Shown here: positions 1-12,960 of the stretch, piece by piece
Layout: the number at the start of each line of letters is the position of its first letter
Numbering within the stretch: position 1 is the first letter of the stretch
DNA from: Pelargonium x hortorum
Lineage: Eukaryota; Streptophyta; Magnoliopsida; Geraniales; Geraniaceae
DNA length: 64,000 bases
Assembly: GCA_036897525.1 (NCBI GenBank)
Contig: JAYMTJ010000005.1
Coordinates: 146,656 to 210,655 of the forward strand
Direction: 5' to 3'
Translations under genes and position numbers: made by a program
Notes under the pieces: model-generated
Told to the model about the DNA's origin: nothing
Database searches by the model: none
What the model saw: only the letters and a program-made list of their open reading frames with translations

Positions 1-3000
1 CTAAAGACTTGAGCTCTTAAAGTAAGCAAACTTATTCTTGTATAACACGTTAAAACGTTGTTTAATAGGGCTTTCTAAAGAAAAGTACTAAACTCCTTGA
101 GGAGTCTAATTTACTGACCTTAAAAAGTAGGAAACTTTAAAGTAGATCATTAGAATTGACCCTTTAAATGAACACGTAATTTGCTCTTAAAATTAATGCC
201 CTAAAAGGTACATGCTTTCCTTAAGTGTCAAGAACAAGGAAACAATAACAGCGGGCAGAAGCCTACAAACAACCCCCCAAAAACAATTAAACACATCTGG
301 ACCCATGACATGAACAAGACATTCTATGAAAAAGATCGGGCTCTCACCCTTGAGTTTCTAATTTGTACTCTTTTGACTCTCTATAGAGGTGTAATTCTTA
401 TAAAAAGGGGATTCTCCATGTATTAGAGTTCTTGTATTTATTTTATTTTAAACTAGTCTTAGATTTGCTTTAAAGCGTTATAAGTTTTTTCTGCTCAACA
501 TGAGATTTGCCCAGAATTCCAATTAGATATCGTGAGCAACAAGAGGCATTGGCTCTCGATCGGTTTCTTCCAATAAAACAAACAGATGGTATCCTTTTCG
601 TTAAAAAAATTATCGTCATGGAATACCGATAAAAAATTCAAAAAACTCACGGGAAGCTTTTTTATGTATCTGTACCTGAAAAATAGTATAAGATTCTAAA
701 AGAGGTAAAGTTCCGAAATGGGAAACCTAGAAACAACAAGAAAACAGACTTTCACTTAAGATAAGACTCAAATAAACCCAAAAATCAGAGGAACACTTCT
801 TAATATTCTTTAATGACTTTCTTAAACAGGCTCAGAACCCGTTTCTTAACGTGCTTCTGCTAGCCCAGTGCTTTCATGCTTTGGTCTTAGTCTTACTTAT
901 GAGATTACCTTTCAAGGCCGGGCTCCTTTCTTTTTTCTTTGGGTGATATTAGTATTGAATCGAGGGAGCTTTCTCTTTCTTTCCACTAAGGCTGGTTTTC
1001 TTGGCATATTCTATATTATTGGTAACTAAAAAGCATGCCTTATCACTCCACTTTCAGGACCTCGAAGACAGAAATAGTTTAATACTTTTCAACTGTTGAC
1101 CAAGAAGATGCTGTTTTTTGTGTTAATTCTCATTCAAGAATCCCAAGGTCATAGGTTTGCTTTTTTTGTTACGTTTAAAAGAGCCCGATATTTACATACA
1201 TAATGCGATGCGTTCTCACCCCTTATTTCGATTCATATACATTTCCTCAAAGTAAAGAATACAGACGACTAGAGCCCTACGGCAGCTCGTTGTCAAAGAA
1301 CTTGTGTCTTGTATGGACACTAAATAGGATCCTTTTCGCCCATGTAGCATTAGTACTCTTATATCATACATTGAATCCAGGATTTAGCTAAACAACCAAG
1401 TTTCTGTAAATGCAATCAATACCGAGTAAAGAATATGAAAGAAGTCCAAGGATTTCCTTACTTAAAAAAGCAATCCATGTGACTCCACTATCTAGAGAGT
1501 TCGCTCACAATATAACAAGGAATCTTATATACCAAATCTAGATATCCTTAAGGGAAAAGGTGTATATACGAGGTTCTCTACCAAAGTAAAGCAATTGCAT
1601 AATCAAAATTTGTGCTTAGGCTTACTTTTGAAAGGAAAAAGCTCTTCTAACAGGGGGTGGTTTAGTACAGGCAGAGTCAAATATATAAGAAGGCTCTAGT
1701 TCCATTTAAACACTACGAGTCTCTTAGACATTTCAACGTAGCATAAGGTAAATTACTAGGACTTAAGTTATACTAGAATAGAACTGCAAAAAAATAGTGG
1801 GATAAACTCCCAAATTATCCACTTTTGTCGTAAAAGGCCGCTAACACCTAAGAAGTAACTTGCTTCTTTACTTTAGTACAAGAATCTCATATTATACAAA
1901 CAAAAAGAATATGTCGTTTCGTTACAAGCTTTTTAAGAATTTTAATTCTATATTTTAGGATTTGACTTTACCGGAGGATATCTTATTTAGTTTAGGAACT
2001 CAACCCACACTTTTTTTTTTTGTAATTAACAATCTCTTATTTAAGAGGGTAGGTAGCCCCATGGCGCAACATGAGACCCGAAAAAAACCCTAAGGGCAAG
2101 ACACTTACGTTTTTGTTTGTGTTCACGAATTCGGTATCCATTTTTTATTCCATTCCAATAAATAAGAAGGAGCCCTTGATACACAAAATAGGCTTTAAGT
2201 TAGTTAAAGTTAATTGTGTTCGCCTTTTTTCCGTGTTTTGTCAAAATTACAGAATAAGGGGGGAGTCATTATAATTTTTTATAGTTAAAGTTAAGAAATA
2301 GAATTACTAGATTTCATTTATACACTCCTCAGAGGGAACCGGGAGAGTCTTTATTACATTATTAAGATATGTATATAGAGTCTAATATTTTGCAATTAGG
2401 TATATAGTATAAGGTATACTTCTCTCATTGCTTTATCTGCTTTTATCGTACAAAGAGGAAAGAGCTTTAAGCGATAATGAGTCAATCCTTCTACCCAGCT
2501 GCAGCGTCGCAGAGAAAGAGTGTTATAAGGAGTTTTTTAGTTAGTACATCCTATATCCCATCTAAATAAATACTTACTTTGTTGTTTCAGCATCTCCTCG
2601 TTTCTTCAGAAATGGAAACCTCTCGAAAAGCCTTATCAGAACTATACTCCTTTTCTTAAAAAAAGGCACAGAATCCAGAATGGAATAGAAGACTCCCCTA
2701 GTCAATTACCTTAGAATGTTAAACTAGCATAAACTAACAAGAGGAAATCCTTCTTTATATTGTATAGGAAAAGAAAAAACCCTCACACCGCTTACCTATT
2801 AGAGATATCTTGTGTTTTTTTAGAGTAAGCCTACTGGAAACGGATTACCTTAAGCTTTAACTCCCAAATGTCTTTTCGAGAATAGGAAACCTGAAATCAT
2901 AGGAACACAAAAAGAGGACTCCCCGGGTTTAATCTTTAGTATTTCCTTAAGCTGTAGCGTAGCTGTCCTGAATTTGAAGAAAGGCAACTCTCTTAGTTCT

Positions 3001-4988
3001 TTGATCCCCTCCTAGATAGAACATCTACCACCTTATACACAAAATTCTTCTTGACTTCTTTGTTACTCTCGCTATCCCACTTAAGTTTAGTCACAGCTTC
3101 TTTCTTTTCTTAAGACCCACTATACCGCGGAAAACCACTTATATCCACTAAATCTTCAAAAATTTTAGACGAGAATAAAATACCAAAGACTAGTACAAAA
3201 CTCCTTCAATTAAAAAGGGAAACTTCAGGTGAAAAAGTAGGTTTTTTTCTAATAAAGAAATTCCAGGGAGTGGTGTAAAGGCTTTCTTTTCTTTTCTTGT
3301 TGATGCTTATTCTCGCACAGTTTTGCCAGAGTAGTAAGAAAGGGCTTGGCTTGCCTTAAGATTTTTTTTTTAATTTATCAACTCTTTTACTAAAAAATGG
3401 AAGATTTAGGTATATATATAGTACACAAAGGATTTCCTACTTTGAAGCGTAGCCTTTTGTTTGACAAGAGTTTTATACTACAGTCCTGTTTCAAATCAGT
3501 TATTTGCTCTGTTACTGGGTTTCGCATCAAAAATTTCTATTAGGGCAAAGAAAGGCCCTTAAGCGGGGCGGCAATCTATTAAATTGGGATCTTGAAAAAC
3601 CCGTAATTTAAAAGTTTCTTAACTGGAAATGTAATATTCCCTTAAATAAAAGTAGCAAAACTTTAGTATTTAGTACTAGATTATCCTTTTACTTATCAGA
3701 AAATTCCCAATTCAATGAGAGGAAAGACGGATTGCGGTACAATATCTAATTGTAATTGGAGATAAGACTTTACACCAAAATCTCGGTATTACAAAACAAG
3801 ATGAATGACTTGAAATTCACAGGGATCCGTTTTAACAAAGACCTTATAGGGAGCTCTTAGATGTAAAGTATTAAAACTACTGCCTACCTAACTTCCAAAA
3901 TTCTTGGTGTTTTGCCACCTTCAACTACAAAAGGAATGAATACCCGGGGTTTTTTCGCTCTACCCCGGATCACCACAATACTTTATTTACAGAGGATTAT
4001 TAAGGCACCTATTGCCATTAAAGGAGCATCCAGTAAAATCTAAGAATTAATTTGGAGGTAGAGGTAGCTAGTCGTAATTTACATGAGTCAAAAGCTTGCT
4101 TATTATATAACAGGAAAAATTCCTTACCTTATGAGAAGATATTAAAAAGGGAAAAGCTCATAAATCTTGTTTGGTGCTACTAAGATTCACTTAATATAAA
4201 AAAAAAAAAAATTAGGCCTAAGGTACCGGATACTTAAGTCTTTACCCTTTAGATACATTTCAGAAGCAGCTCTTAAGAAACAAAGAATATTTCCATCTCT
4301 AACCCCGGAGTATTTGCTAGACTTTCCTTTAATTAAGGGCAGTAGCATTTTCTCTTATCGTACGTAAGATAACAATTTCTATCCGTGAGAGATCGTTTTT
4401 TGTAAACTTTTTAAGTGTGCGGAGTACTCGGCTTACTAAGGAAAACGAATTGCCTTACTAAATATAAATTGTAAATAACGGATCCTATAAAGAAAGCAAA
4501 AACAATTTATTTTTCATTTTTTTCAGGGTACTAATTCTAATAGAGTCTATACAAATAAAGCTTTTCTTTTCCCAGATTGATAAAGTAATCGGAAATACGC
4601 TGGCATAAACTCCCGGTATTTTCCAGACGGATAAGAAAATGAAAGGGTTGTCAGAAGTAAATAAAATAACTCAAGAATCTCTCTCTAAAGTCCAACAATC
4701 CTCAACGAGCTGTGCCTTTCTAAGATTTACCAAAAGCTTCTTAACCTAATTATTTAGACTAGTACTAAAAAGTCCTTATGAAAGCTTAGGAAGGGAAGGC
4801 ATACTCTGTATCTTAAAAATACAATATCGCAGCTTGTCTTGAAACCACCTAAAAACGGAGAGGCTGTAGTTTAGTTTCTCTCTTTTGTAGGGTATTTATC
4901 CGTTTTCTAAAATGAAATAAGTAAGATCCCACTTTATAGTTTTATTGTATTGTATCTGTATCTATTCCGCACAACCTCGTTTTGAAGG
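1..4988. other. Gene-free AT-rich desert
   Basis: I see no gene, tRNA or sizeable repeat here. TAA and TAG occur in every frame at short intervals, and the few ATG frames of 60-67 codons (at 1203 and 2071, plus strand) show no motif and are expected by chance. Homopolymer A and T runs of 9-13 bases (for example 4199-4211) are the only local structure. Confidence 0.7.
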
Positions 4989-5056
4989 TCCAGGAATCGG
5001 GACTTGAACTACAAACTGCTAAGCTTGCTAAAACAGCTAAGCTAACAGAAACCTCC
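4989..5056 (-). pseudogene. Degenerate tRNA-like relic, isotype unassigned
   Basis: Read on the minus strand, a D-arm-like TTAGCTTAGCTG is followed after about 35 bases by a T-arm-like GTAGTTCAAGTCCC and a 3' arm ending TTCCTGG. The spacing fits a tRNA of about 68 bases. The anticodon arm does not form five pairs, and the two acceptor strands are not complementary, so I read it as a relic. The 3' half recalls the end of organellar tRNA-Phe, but the anticodon cannot be assigned. Confidence 0.35.
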
Positions 5057-5720
5057 TGTATTAATTATCTCATTTCCTAAACGCTAAACTAAGCTGCGTC
5101 TCTAAGCAGAGCAGAGTGCTCTCAATCTATCTTTACATTTCTATTCTATTACTTTTAATGGGTGTAAAAAAAGCATGGAATCCTCAGAAAAATGAGGGGT
5201 CGTCTATATGGGGCGCTTACTGAGCTTGGTCTAGGGCATAACAAAATCAAAATATCATTAACTTATTAATGCAAGGTAATTGCCTATTCATATTTCCTGC
5301 GGTTATATCTATCCTGTCAGTTAAAATTGAAGCATGTTTTTACTTTGTTATAATGTTATAATGGTAAGTTGGATATTCCTTAAACTCTAATGCAATTCCC
5401 GCCCAACGTTACACTTCTGTCTGGTAGATGGATGTACTCTCTAGTGTTATAAGGTTTCAACTTCTGAGTCTCCTTGTTTGTTTGCCATCAACTTAGAATC
5501 AGTTTATGTTATTGCTTTTACAGCTTTACTTGCTTCCAAGAACAATTAGAACAGGATTCTGTATTCTGCTATTAATAGACCCGTTTTAAGTCCTTCGCCG
5601 ACTTATTAGATCGGAGTCCTTACAAACACAAGAGAGTATTCTCCTCACCGGCAATACAGAGCTAGCCTTGAGTAGCGAGCAGGTGGAGTTTGTAGTTTGG
5701 TTGGGTTATAAATAATAAAT
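5057..5720. other. Gene-free stretch
   Basis: No coding frame, RNA gene or repeat recognised. The 70-codon minus-strand frame at 5706-5918 overlaps the repeat described next and has no recognisable motif. Confidence 0.6.
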
Positions 5721-5746
5721 AAGGCAAACTTGAGTTTGGTACAACC
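5721..5746 (+). repeat. 26-bp dispersed repeat, copy 1
   Basis: This 26-base segment recurs at 16748-16773 with a single difference (G against T in the centre). It contains an inverted repeat, CAAACT..AGTTTG, followed by GGTACAACC. A 25/26 match over 11 kb stands out in a window where other repeats are near 75-80% identical, so this pair is either young or constrained. I see no flanking target duplication. Confidence 0.75.
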
Positions 5747-5937
5747 AGAAAAGACCTCCAAAGGAAAAGCATACAGAACATTTCACTATATATAACTTTT
5801 GAAAAGCTAGACGACCCGTAGCTATAATTTCACTCAAAAGAACCCGTTTTACATCCGATTCATCCTCTATTCTGGGAGCGACCTCCGGACTATCTGTTAA
5901 AGAGTAAAGAACTTTCATTTCAAGGGGGTTAGATTAA

Positions 5938-6579
5938 CTTCTTTCAGGTACAGCACTGACAAAAAGGATAGTACCTCCAGCTTCTGCTCCAGGGATTTCA
6001 CCTGATGCATGGTTCTCTGGAACTCCGTTGGCAATTAACCAAAATACGGACGCCTTCTTGTTTCGGTGGTTAGCCGAAGTTCCTCAGTTACATACGTGGT
6101 TAAGAGTTAATAAGAATATCTGTACAATCCTAGCTATCAAGACTTATTATAAGATACAGAAGAGAGGTCTTCTAGTCTAGGCTATGGAAAAGCAAGGGTC
6201 TCCTCAGTCCATAGCTAAGATAGAACATTAACCTCCCTCACATCCAGTCATTACTTCCATAGGCTAGCTTCCCTTAACAGGTCCTACACCACTGACTTTC
6301 ATTAGCATGTTAGAGAGTGAATCCAACAGTCATCATTAACAGCACTCGACCGACATGGCATTCCATTAAAGCACTGACTAAGATAGTACATAGCAACAGT
6401 AGCAGCAATCCCAACCATGATTAAGAGAGTCCTCGTTCTGTCCATTAGATTCCAGTCTATTAGCTATTCGCCGGATATTCCTTCCCAGAAGTATTCCGTT
6501 ATTAGACACCTTGTTCTATTCCAAAGTTGGTTTGGGGCTTTTTTCGCACAGCACACTTTACTTTAATAAAACTCTGTTT
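5938..6579 (+). pseudogene. Coding-like island with interrupted reading frame
   Basis: One plus-strand frame runs 214 codons with nine internal stops, about 15 being expected locally. Eighty codons are uninterrupted before the first TAG, and 52 more before the closing TAA. There is no ATG at the start. The block is richer in CA and TG than its surroundings. A minus-strand frame through about 6420-6300 is also open and protein-like, so the coding strand is uncertain. At 6228-6240 it contains the word TTAACCTCCCTC, shared with a repeat family seen at 11.6, 20.6 and (inverted) 53.86 kb. I recognise no domain. A decayed mobile-element gene is the likeliest reading; a chance low-TpA block is the alternative. 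Confidence 0.35.
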
Positions 6580-9500
6580 TAAGAAAACTAGCAGAACAGG
6601 AGCTGTGCCAGAGTTTTACTTGATTTTGTAGATATATACCCTAAATAGGACTTTTACAGAGTTCTTAGTACTATCTGAACTTAACCCCTTCTTTATATCT
6701 TTATAAAAGCTACTTTATTGCTACACTTACTCGACTATTTTACTTATCCCGAAAGATTTTGCAAATGCACTAAAACAAGCAGCTTCTTACTTATAGGAAT
6801 CCTATAAACAAGGCCTATCACTCTCTGGATTAGAAACCCTTTACTTTACTCGCTGTAAACTCCAAAAAAGTTAGCAAACTTCTACTTTCTTCTCATAACC
6901 TGATAGCTTATCCTAACGAAACCCAGACTAAGTTTTAAATACCTCGTGTAACTACAATTAGAATTGAGACTTAATCCTCCGCTTCCCCTATTACTTCTCC
7001 TAAAAAAGCGTGTAGGAGACCCTACTTTAGATTTTTAGGATAACAAAGCCCTTCCTCCGCGCGGTACACTAACAATTTTCTATACTATTAAGGTTCTGCC
7101 CTTTCTGGTATAGTAGTAAAACAAAGAACAAAAGGAATATACCTTTACTATTTAATACCATTATTATATAAAGACTAAGATTAATACTTATACTATAGCA
7201 AAAAAAAAAGGATCTATTATGCCTATACTACAATACGAATTAGAACAAGGTAAATCGAAGCAGGCCGCTCCTGGATAAATAGGGGCCCACGCGTATCCGA
7301 TGTTATGGATTCATTTTAATAGAATACTTAAGAAAGAATATTAGAACACTAAAGCAGAGGATATAAGTTTTCTAAATTTATAGTGCAAAATTGAACTAGC
7401 TATATCTCGTAAAAAACTGAGAATACTGTAACTGTAATATAAAGACTAAAAACTGCTTTTCTTCTTGTAATCTATTGGGAGCTCTCCACTTATAACGAGT
7501 ATTACTCAAGGGCTACTCAGGTATAGTATATCAGAAACTATTCATTTCAATATGTTACATAAATTTAGATAATCCTGTTATAAATAAATAGTCTTATAAA
7601 TTATATAAATTAAAGAAGAAACATCACCATTCCCTCATAGGGTGTTAGAAGGCCGCTCCTTGAGTTCAAATCCTGTTTTTATAGGATTCTGAAAAAAGAT
7701 GAGGACAGACATAAGCGAGTCCCAAATTCAGGAATACGGCAGTACACAAATAACAAGGGAATAAATATAACAAAGCAGAATAGTAGCAGCTGAGTACCCT
7801 ATGGCTTATATAAGGCGTATAGTAGGGCCTGAGGTGAGGATTGCTAATAAAAATTTTTAATAAAAGGTTATCTGCCCCGGCGAAGCTGCGCATAGCAATA
7901 AATATCTACAACCAAAGTAATATAAGAATTTCATTACAGAGTTTTCAACTGACGTCCTCAAGAGTTAACTATAGGAACATTGCCCATAATTTGAACAATC
8001 TTTTAGGAAAACCGCTCCTTGCTAGTTACCCGAGTCGCAAATTCCTCTATTTACCGAATGTCAACAGTAATTCTAAAGGGTTTTTATATTGCTTAGGAGG
8101 TTCTGTATTCTATTAAGAATTTCCTTACTAGGATTTTTGGCTGAAGATCTCTCGTGAATATCTAGAGAATTCAGGACTCTCTTAATAAATATTATACTTG
8201 GTATTATTTCAAACACGGATAAAGCCTGTATTCAAAAAAAAAGTAGTAAGAACCTGTAAGCACGGACCTAAGATAAGAGCGCAGCCTTCTAAGAGGGTAC
8301 CCATTTCGGAGTTTATTAATTCATAAACAAGGGAATCCCCATTAGCTATTAGACTGTATTATGACAAGAATTTTGTATTTCCTTGGTGGGCTCTTAATCT
8401 AGCGTCTAACCTTTCCCTTTTTTATAGTATGACAAGTAGATCATAGGCATACCAATTATTATAGTATTACAGTAAAGCAGTTAACAGAGGGCTAAGACCA
8501 GCAAACACCAGAGAAATCTCTTAATTTGAAGTAACTAAAATTTAGGAACTTTTGAGGGTTTAACTTATTCTATTTTCTTTTATTATAATACATATATAAG
8601 GAACGTATACTTATGTAAGTAAGAAGTAAACCAGGCTTAAGTAAGGAGAGCACCCGGTAGTCTTTTTAGAATCGACTAGATTGACTATCAAAACCCCCTT
8701 TTGGAATGTGTAAAAACTTCATGAAAAGTCTACTTTACCCAAATTAGAGGCCCTCTACTAGAGTAGAGTTCAAAACAAGAAAAGACTGTAACTATAAAAG
8801 AATACTGACTTTCTTTAAGCCTAATTACGAGCCCGTAATAGAAATTGATAAGACTCCATGGCATAATTAGCAGTGTACCCCTAAAAAAGAAATTGTATGC
8901 CCCCCTTTCCAGCTTTATAACGAGGCACCTATCATGTACGATTCTAGTCTTTTTAAGCGTGTAGCTTTCTAGGACCAGTCCTATTTTCTATTTTCTTTGT
9001 AAGGAGTTAGTTTTGGATCCTAATATACAAGATTCTATTACTCAGGTAAAAAAATGCACTCTGTAAACTAAAAAGAAGTTAAATAGAGCTGTGTCCCTTC
9101 AGAAAAGTATGAAAATTCCCGCAAAGTTAAGAATACTACTACTCTATACTATAGCAAGGGCGCCAAAAGGACTCATAATAATGTACTGTAGCACACCCTG
9201 ACCAAACGATTACCCCGATACTTAAGTCTATAAGAACTTCCAAATTAAATTGAGGGAATTAAAACAGATTACATAAACCTATTTATTAATTACCGTATAG
9301 GAGCCCTTACCCTAATGCTTTTTTCCTATACCTTATTTCCCAGCATAATAGAAGCCCCTCGGGGGTGTATGAAAGAGGTTTCGGAACTGCGGCATTTCTG
9401 TTTCAAAGAGGGTTATTCAGAATTTTAAGATGTACAGGCTGCTATGTCTTATCTTAAGGTATATTTTCTTGTCGGAGTCTCTTTCGTGTCTACTCTTTCC

Positions 9501-11585
9501 TTATAAAATGACCTTTAGGAGAGTTGGGAGTTGAGAGGGATATAGATGTAGGGTTTTTTAAAGTCTTTCTTTTTTTAGGAATACGAATAAGTCGTGAGTC
9601 ATTTTCTGGTCTAGAGGGTCCGCGGTTAATTTAATGTATACTCGAAAGTGTACCTTTGCTTAGTCATGTAGACGTTTACACACCTCAAGCGGGGCTTAGA
9701 AAAGATATAAGTCCCTAATTAAGCTTGTGGAATTCCCCCAGTATATAGTAATGTTAAATTTCCTTATCTACAAGGTATAGCCTAATATGAATAAACGAAT
9801 GCGTAAAAAAAAAATTATCTTACTTATTTATTTTAGTAAAACCCACTGTAATGCTCATTTCCTTGCTTAAAACACGAGTTAGTGTACTCAGTAATGTACA
9901 TACATACATAATTCTCATTATTAAAAAAGAAAGCTTCCCGCTTTACTTAAAATATCCTTCAAGCCCTGGAACACAGAAACACAAATAGACAACCTCGTCC
10001 AGATTAATGGCGAAACTCTTGTAACAAAAGAAAGTAAAGTCAATTACATTGAAAGAGTCTAATTCTATTAAATTTACCAAAAGCCTTGAGTGTCTATTAT
10101 TTGCGGTATAAATATGTGAGCTCAAGGTTACCCTTGCTAGGTTTTATCAAATCCCACGACAAAGTAAAGGGTTTCAAATGCTTTTTTATTTAGTAGGTTG
10201 TAGTTGTTAAAGGCAATACCTTATCTGATTTATTGTAGCTAGGGTCTCTATTTCTGCTGCCAGGGGTCTGTCTGGTCAATAGTACAAATAACAAGCGACG
10301 CGCTTCTGTAAACTCAGTTATTTATATGGTAGCACCCAGAATTAAGATAAGGCAACAAAAGATTCTAAGTTCATGACAAATTTCTTAACTCAGTGCGGTA
10401 GCGGTCTACAAACAGGCAAATCCCGACTATTCCTTAGGAAAGGATCCCATCTCACGAGGAGCCCTATCTAATCTATATTGTATCTCTTTGTATATTAAGA
10501 CTTTTTATTTACAAAGTTAGTCTATCTCTATAGAATAAAAAGATTCTTGGAAAATTCCCAACTACTTATAAACTATATCTATTAGGCTTAAAAAAAGAGT
10601 CAGTCGGAGATTAGAAAGAAAGAAGGAAGTGCCCGGATCAAGATTAGGGATCTTCAAACACCAGAAGCAAAGGCAATCCTATTGAAGATTATACCACAAA
10701 AAACTAACATAGAGGACTGCTCCTAGAAAAAAAGGAGACTTATTAGGTTTAGGTTAAGGGGCATCTCCGAGAACCTCAGGAACAAAAACCTGCGTATCTC
10801 CTGTTCTAGTAGAATTGAGAAGCTTTCCTTACGCAAAAGCCCAGCATACAACTTCTCTAAAACGGCTAATTCTAATTATATAGAATTTGTTCTCTAGGCT
10901 AGTAGAGTACACACACACACAGAAATGTATTGGAAATACGTAAGTAGACTGCAAATTGAAGTTAAGAATAAGTATCTAAAAATAAGAGCTTCCACTCTTT
11001 CTTTTACTTTTAGAGTGATGAGGATACTAGGCCGAGGTATCTTCAGCTATTGACTACATAAAAAAGGGGTCTTTACACGTTGAAGATTTTGTAGAACATA
11101 GTAATGAAATTCCATTAGTATTATTAGCGAGAATTTCCTTTTCAGAATCTCCCAGAAATCCTATCAGGGATTTCGTAAATGGGTTCGCAAGGCTTTTCAA
11201 CAGAAACCTACAGTGGTCTATCTCTAAAATTCCTCTTGTCCTATGGTAGCTTATCGTTAACAGAGGATAAAGCCCTAGAAAGATTAGGAGTTAATCCCTT
11301 TACCGACTGACAAGAGAATTTCAAGCTTGAAATTCGATGATACAGAATACAAGCTCTTAAAGAAGAAAGTTACAAGATTAAGCAAGTCAAGACCCGACCC
11401 ATAGGAAAAGTAGGGCTCAAGAGTCTAGCACATAAGATAGAGAGATCGATCCAGAGTCTAACTCAGAGGGAAGGTTTAAGTATTACGAAGCAGGTATAGG
11501 TAGTTGTTTTCCAGATCTAGTTAATAAGTCCATAAGCAATTGTTCATAGGTAAACAAATGAACAAAAGTAGGTTTTTCCTCTCGG
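6580..11585. other. Gene-free AT-rich desert
   Basis: About 5 kb with nothing I can assign. Frames of 75 and 91 codons on opposite strands at 7666-8116 overlap and lack motifs. A lone T-arm-like word (GAGTTCAAATCC) at 7664-7676 has no matching D arm. A short AC run lies at 10909-10920. A word resembling the prokaryotic SSU rRNA 790 region near 6828 is treated under findings. Confidence 0.65.
10909..10921. repeat. AC dinucleotide microsatellite
   Basis: Six AC units in a row, the only dinucleotide run of this kind noticed. No function inferred. Confidence 0.85.
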
Positions 11586-11587
11586 TG

Positions 11588-11642
11588 TATAGTGTAAGGG
11601 TTTACTATCTGTAATACTATCTAGCCTTAACCTCCCTCGGCT
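11588..11642 (-). repeat. Decayed interspersed repeat, family copy A
   Basis: On the minus strand AGGTTAAGGCTAGATAGTA continues into AAACCCTTACAC. The first word recurs at 53855-53875 with one change. The whole segment aligns with 13999-14038 (GGCTAAGGCC through AAACCCTTACAC). The aligned copies stay in one reading frame in this stretch (a shared LRL..SI...KPLH pattern), so the ancestral repeat may have been coding on this strand. Confidence 0.6.
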
Positions 11643-11826
11643 TGGCTACAGTCAGGTAACTCATGTATGTACTTACAAGGTTTGTCTCCTCCTTGAGCAT
11701 AAAAGCCGAGAAACAAGAGACAAGAGGGCTTCGCGCCTTAATCTGTTAAGACAATCTAATACAAATATTAATAAGTACTAACTCTAATTAATTGATCTCT
11801 ATCTATTAGACTCTCTAAAATAGTAG

Positions 11827-12410
11827 CTAACTCCATTAAGACAGGGAATACATAGAGAATCAACTAGCTTAGCTCCATTAGGTACACTCCAGGCTATCCT
11901 GGATATCTCTCTAGCTGTCATGGTTACAGCATCCGCGATAGGTTAAGCTCCAGCTTAGGCATTGGCAGCTTCTACAGCGCAGGTTAGAGAGCAAGAGTTA
12001 GGCCTAGGGTTAGGGCACTGGCTAGTGCTTAGGCAAGAAGGTATGCTGTCAGCTCAAACAACAAAGTCAAAGAAGTAAGAAGTTTTAGTCATGGGTTACG
12101 ATTGTGTATGTAGGTGTGCTCATTACTCTATTAGTTGTAACCCGGTATCGCCCTCCCTCCGCTATGCTCAGGGGTATATGTGTTGCATCCCCAGCAAGAA
12201 GTGTTAGGCCTATCAAGCAGCCAGCTCCCATGCCCAGAAATGTGTACCGTCCATCCATGCAGCCATCTATACAAACATATGCTACACATCCCAATAGCCT
12301 AGAATAACCCTCCCCTCCCATCTATCCGTCTTTTTTTTATTGGCAATATTATTATTATTATTTAAACGATTCCAAACTGGGAAAAAATGGGGCAAAAATG
12401 GATAAAAAAA
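11827..12410 (+). pseudogene. Coding-like island, interrupted frame
   Basis: A plus-strand frame runs about 194 codons with five stops (TAA 11944, TAG 11956, TAA 12076, TAG 12205, TAG 12295), where 13-14 are expected. The first third is alanine-, leucine- and glutamine-rich. Other frames on both strands are also open here (67 codons plus at 12104, 78 codons minus at 12085), because the stretch is poor in TA and rich in CA/TG, so the true strand and frame are undecided. No domain recognised. It adjoins the unbiased block at 12.18-12.54 kb and may be one relic element with it. Confidence 0.35.
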
Positions 12411-12540
12411 ACCAACAATTTTCAGGGATTTTACTACCGGCACAAAAGGGGCCCTTTTCGCTTGGTAAACGGGACTTTTATAACCCACGAATTTCCGGAG
12501 TTTTTTCAATTTGTTTTAGTTTTAACCAGTCAATTGAGGT
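12180..12540. other. Compositional island lacking the RIP-like bias
   Basis: In the two lines 12181-12300, CpA+TpG is 25 against 11 for ApC+GpT (about 2.3) and TpA:ApT is 8:11, the reverse of the rest of the window. Frames are consequently open on both strands (75 codons minus at 12282-12509, 66 codons plus at 12398-12598). It also holds an ATT microsatellite and AAAAGGGGCCCCTTTT-type palindromic sequence near 12446. This looks like younger or protected DNA set in mutated DNA. The content is not identified. Confidence 0.6.
12348..12362. repeat. ATT trinucleotide run (5 units)
   Basis: Five ATT units. On the minus strand this encodes the asparagine run of a chance 75-codon frame. Confidence 0.85.
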
Positions 12541-12833
12541 GAGGTACTTTCTGGGTTTTGTGTACCAATTACTTTGTTCATTGCAGGAACTCGTGTAAGA
12601 CTTTCATACTGCAAAGATGTTATAACTTACTTCTTCCTTTATAGACTTCTTTGCATGACTTCGTGTTTATGATGAGCTATACTTACTTAATAGGGAGCCC
12701 CATATATAGGAGTACGAGTCTTGGCAGCTATAAGCTATACCAGTCTTTGAATCAGGAGCTTGGGAGTAACTATTTGCTGTTACTTTACCTAGTATTGTCT
12801 TATTGTAACTCTAGATAGAAATTGTCCATAGAA

Positions 12834-12853
12834 CCTTACCTTACCTTACCTTA
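12834..12853. repeat. CCTTA x4 pentanucleotide repeat
   Basis: Four perfect CCTTA units (TAAGG on the other strand). It resembles a telomere-type unit, but four copies inside the sequence do not support a telomere. Confidence 0.85.
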
Positions 12854-12925
12854 TAGTTAGGAGATAGAAGTCTCTACAGTATTGTTATAGTATAAGATAA
12901 GATAGCACTTTTTAAGTTTAAGTAA

Positions 12926-12960
12926 GGTATATCCCACTTTATCGATAAGCTACATAGAGC
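12926..12960 (+). repeat. Decayed interspersed repeat segment
   Basis: Aligned without gaps to 14086-14120, 28 of 35 bases match. The conserved parts are ATATCCC, CGATAAGC and ACATAGAGC. At the second site the segment lies between two other words shared by the family, so the two are fragments of one old repeat. Confidence 0.55.

Noticed and set aside
7841-8116. 91-codon plus frame
   Set aside because: Overlaps a 75-codon antisense frame and shows no motif or composition change; treated as chance.
12834-12853. CCTTA repeats, with TTAGGG-like words near 11999-12015, as telomeric sequence
   Set aside because: Only four units and isolated single TTAGGG words; no array or subtelomere structure.
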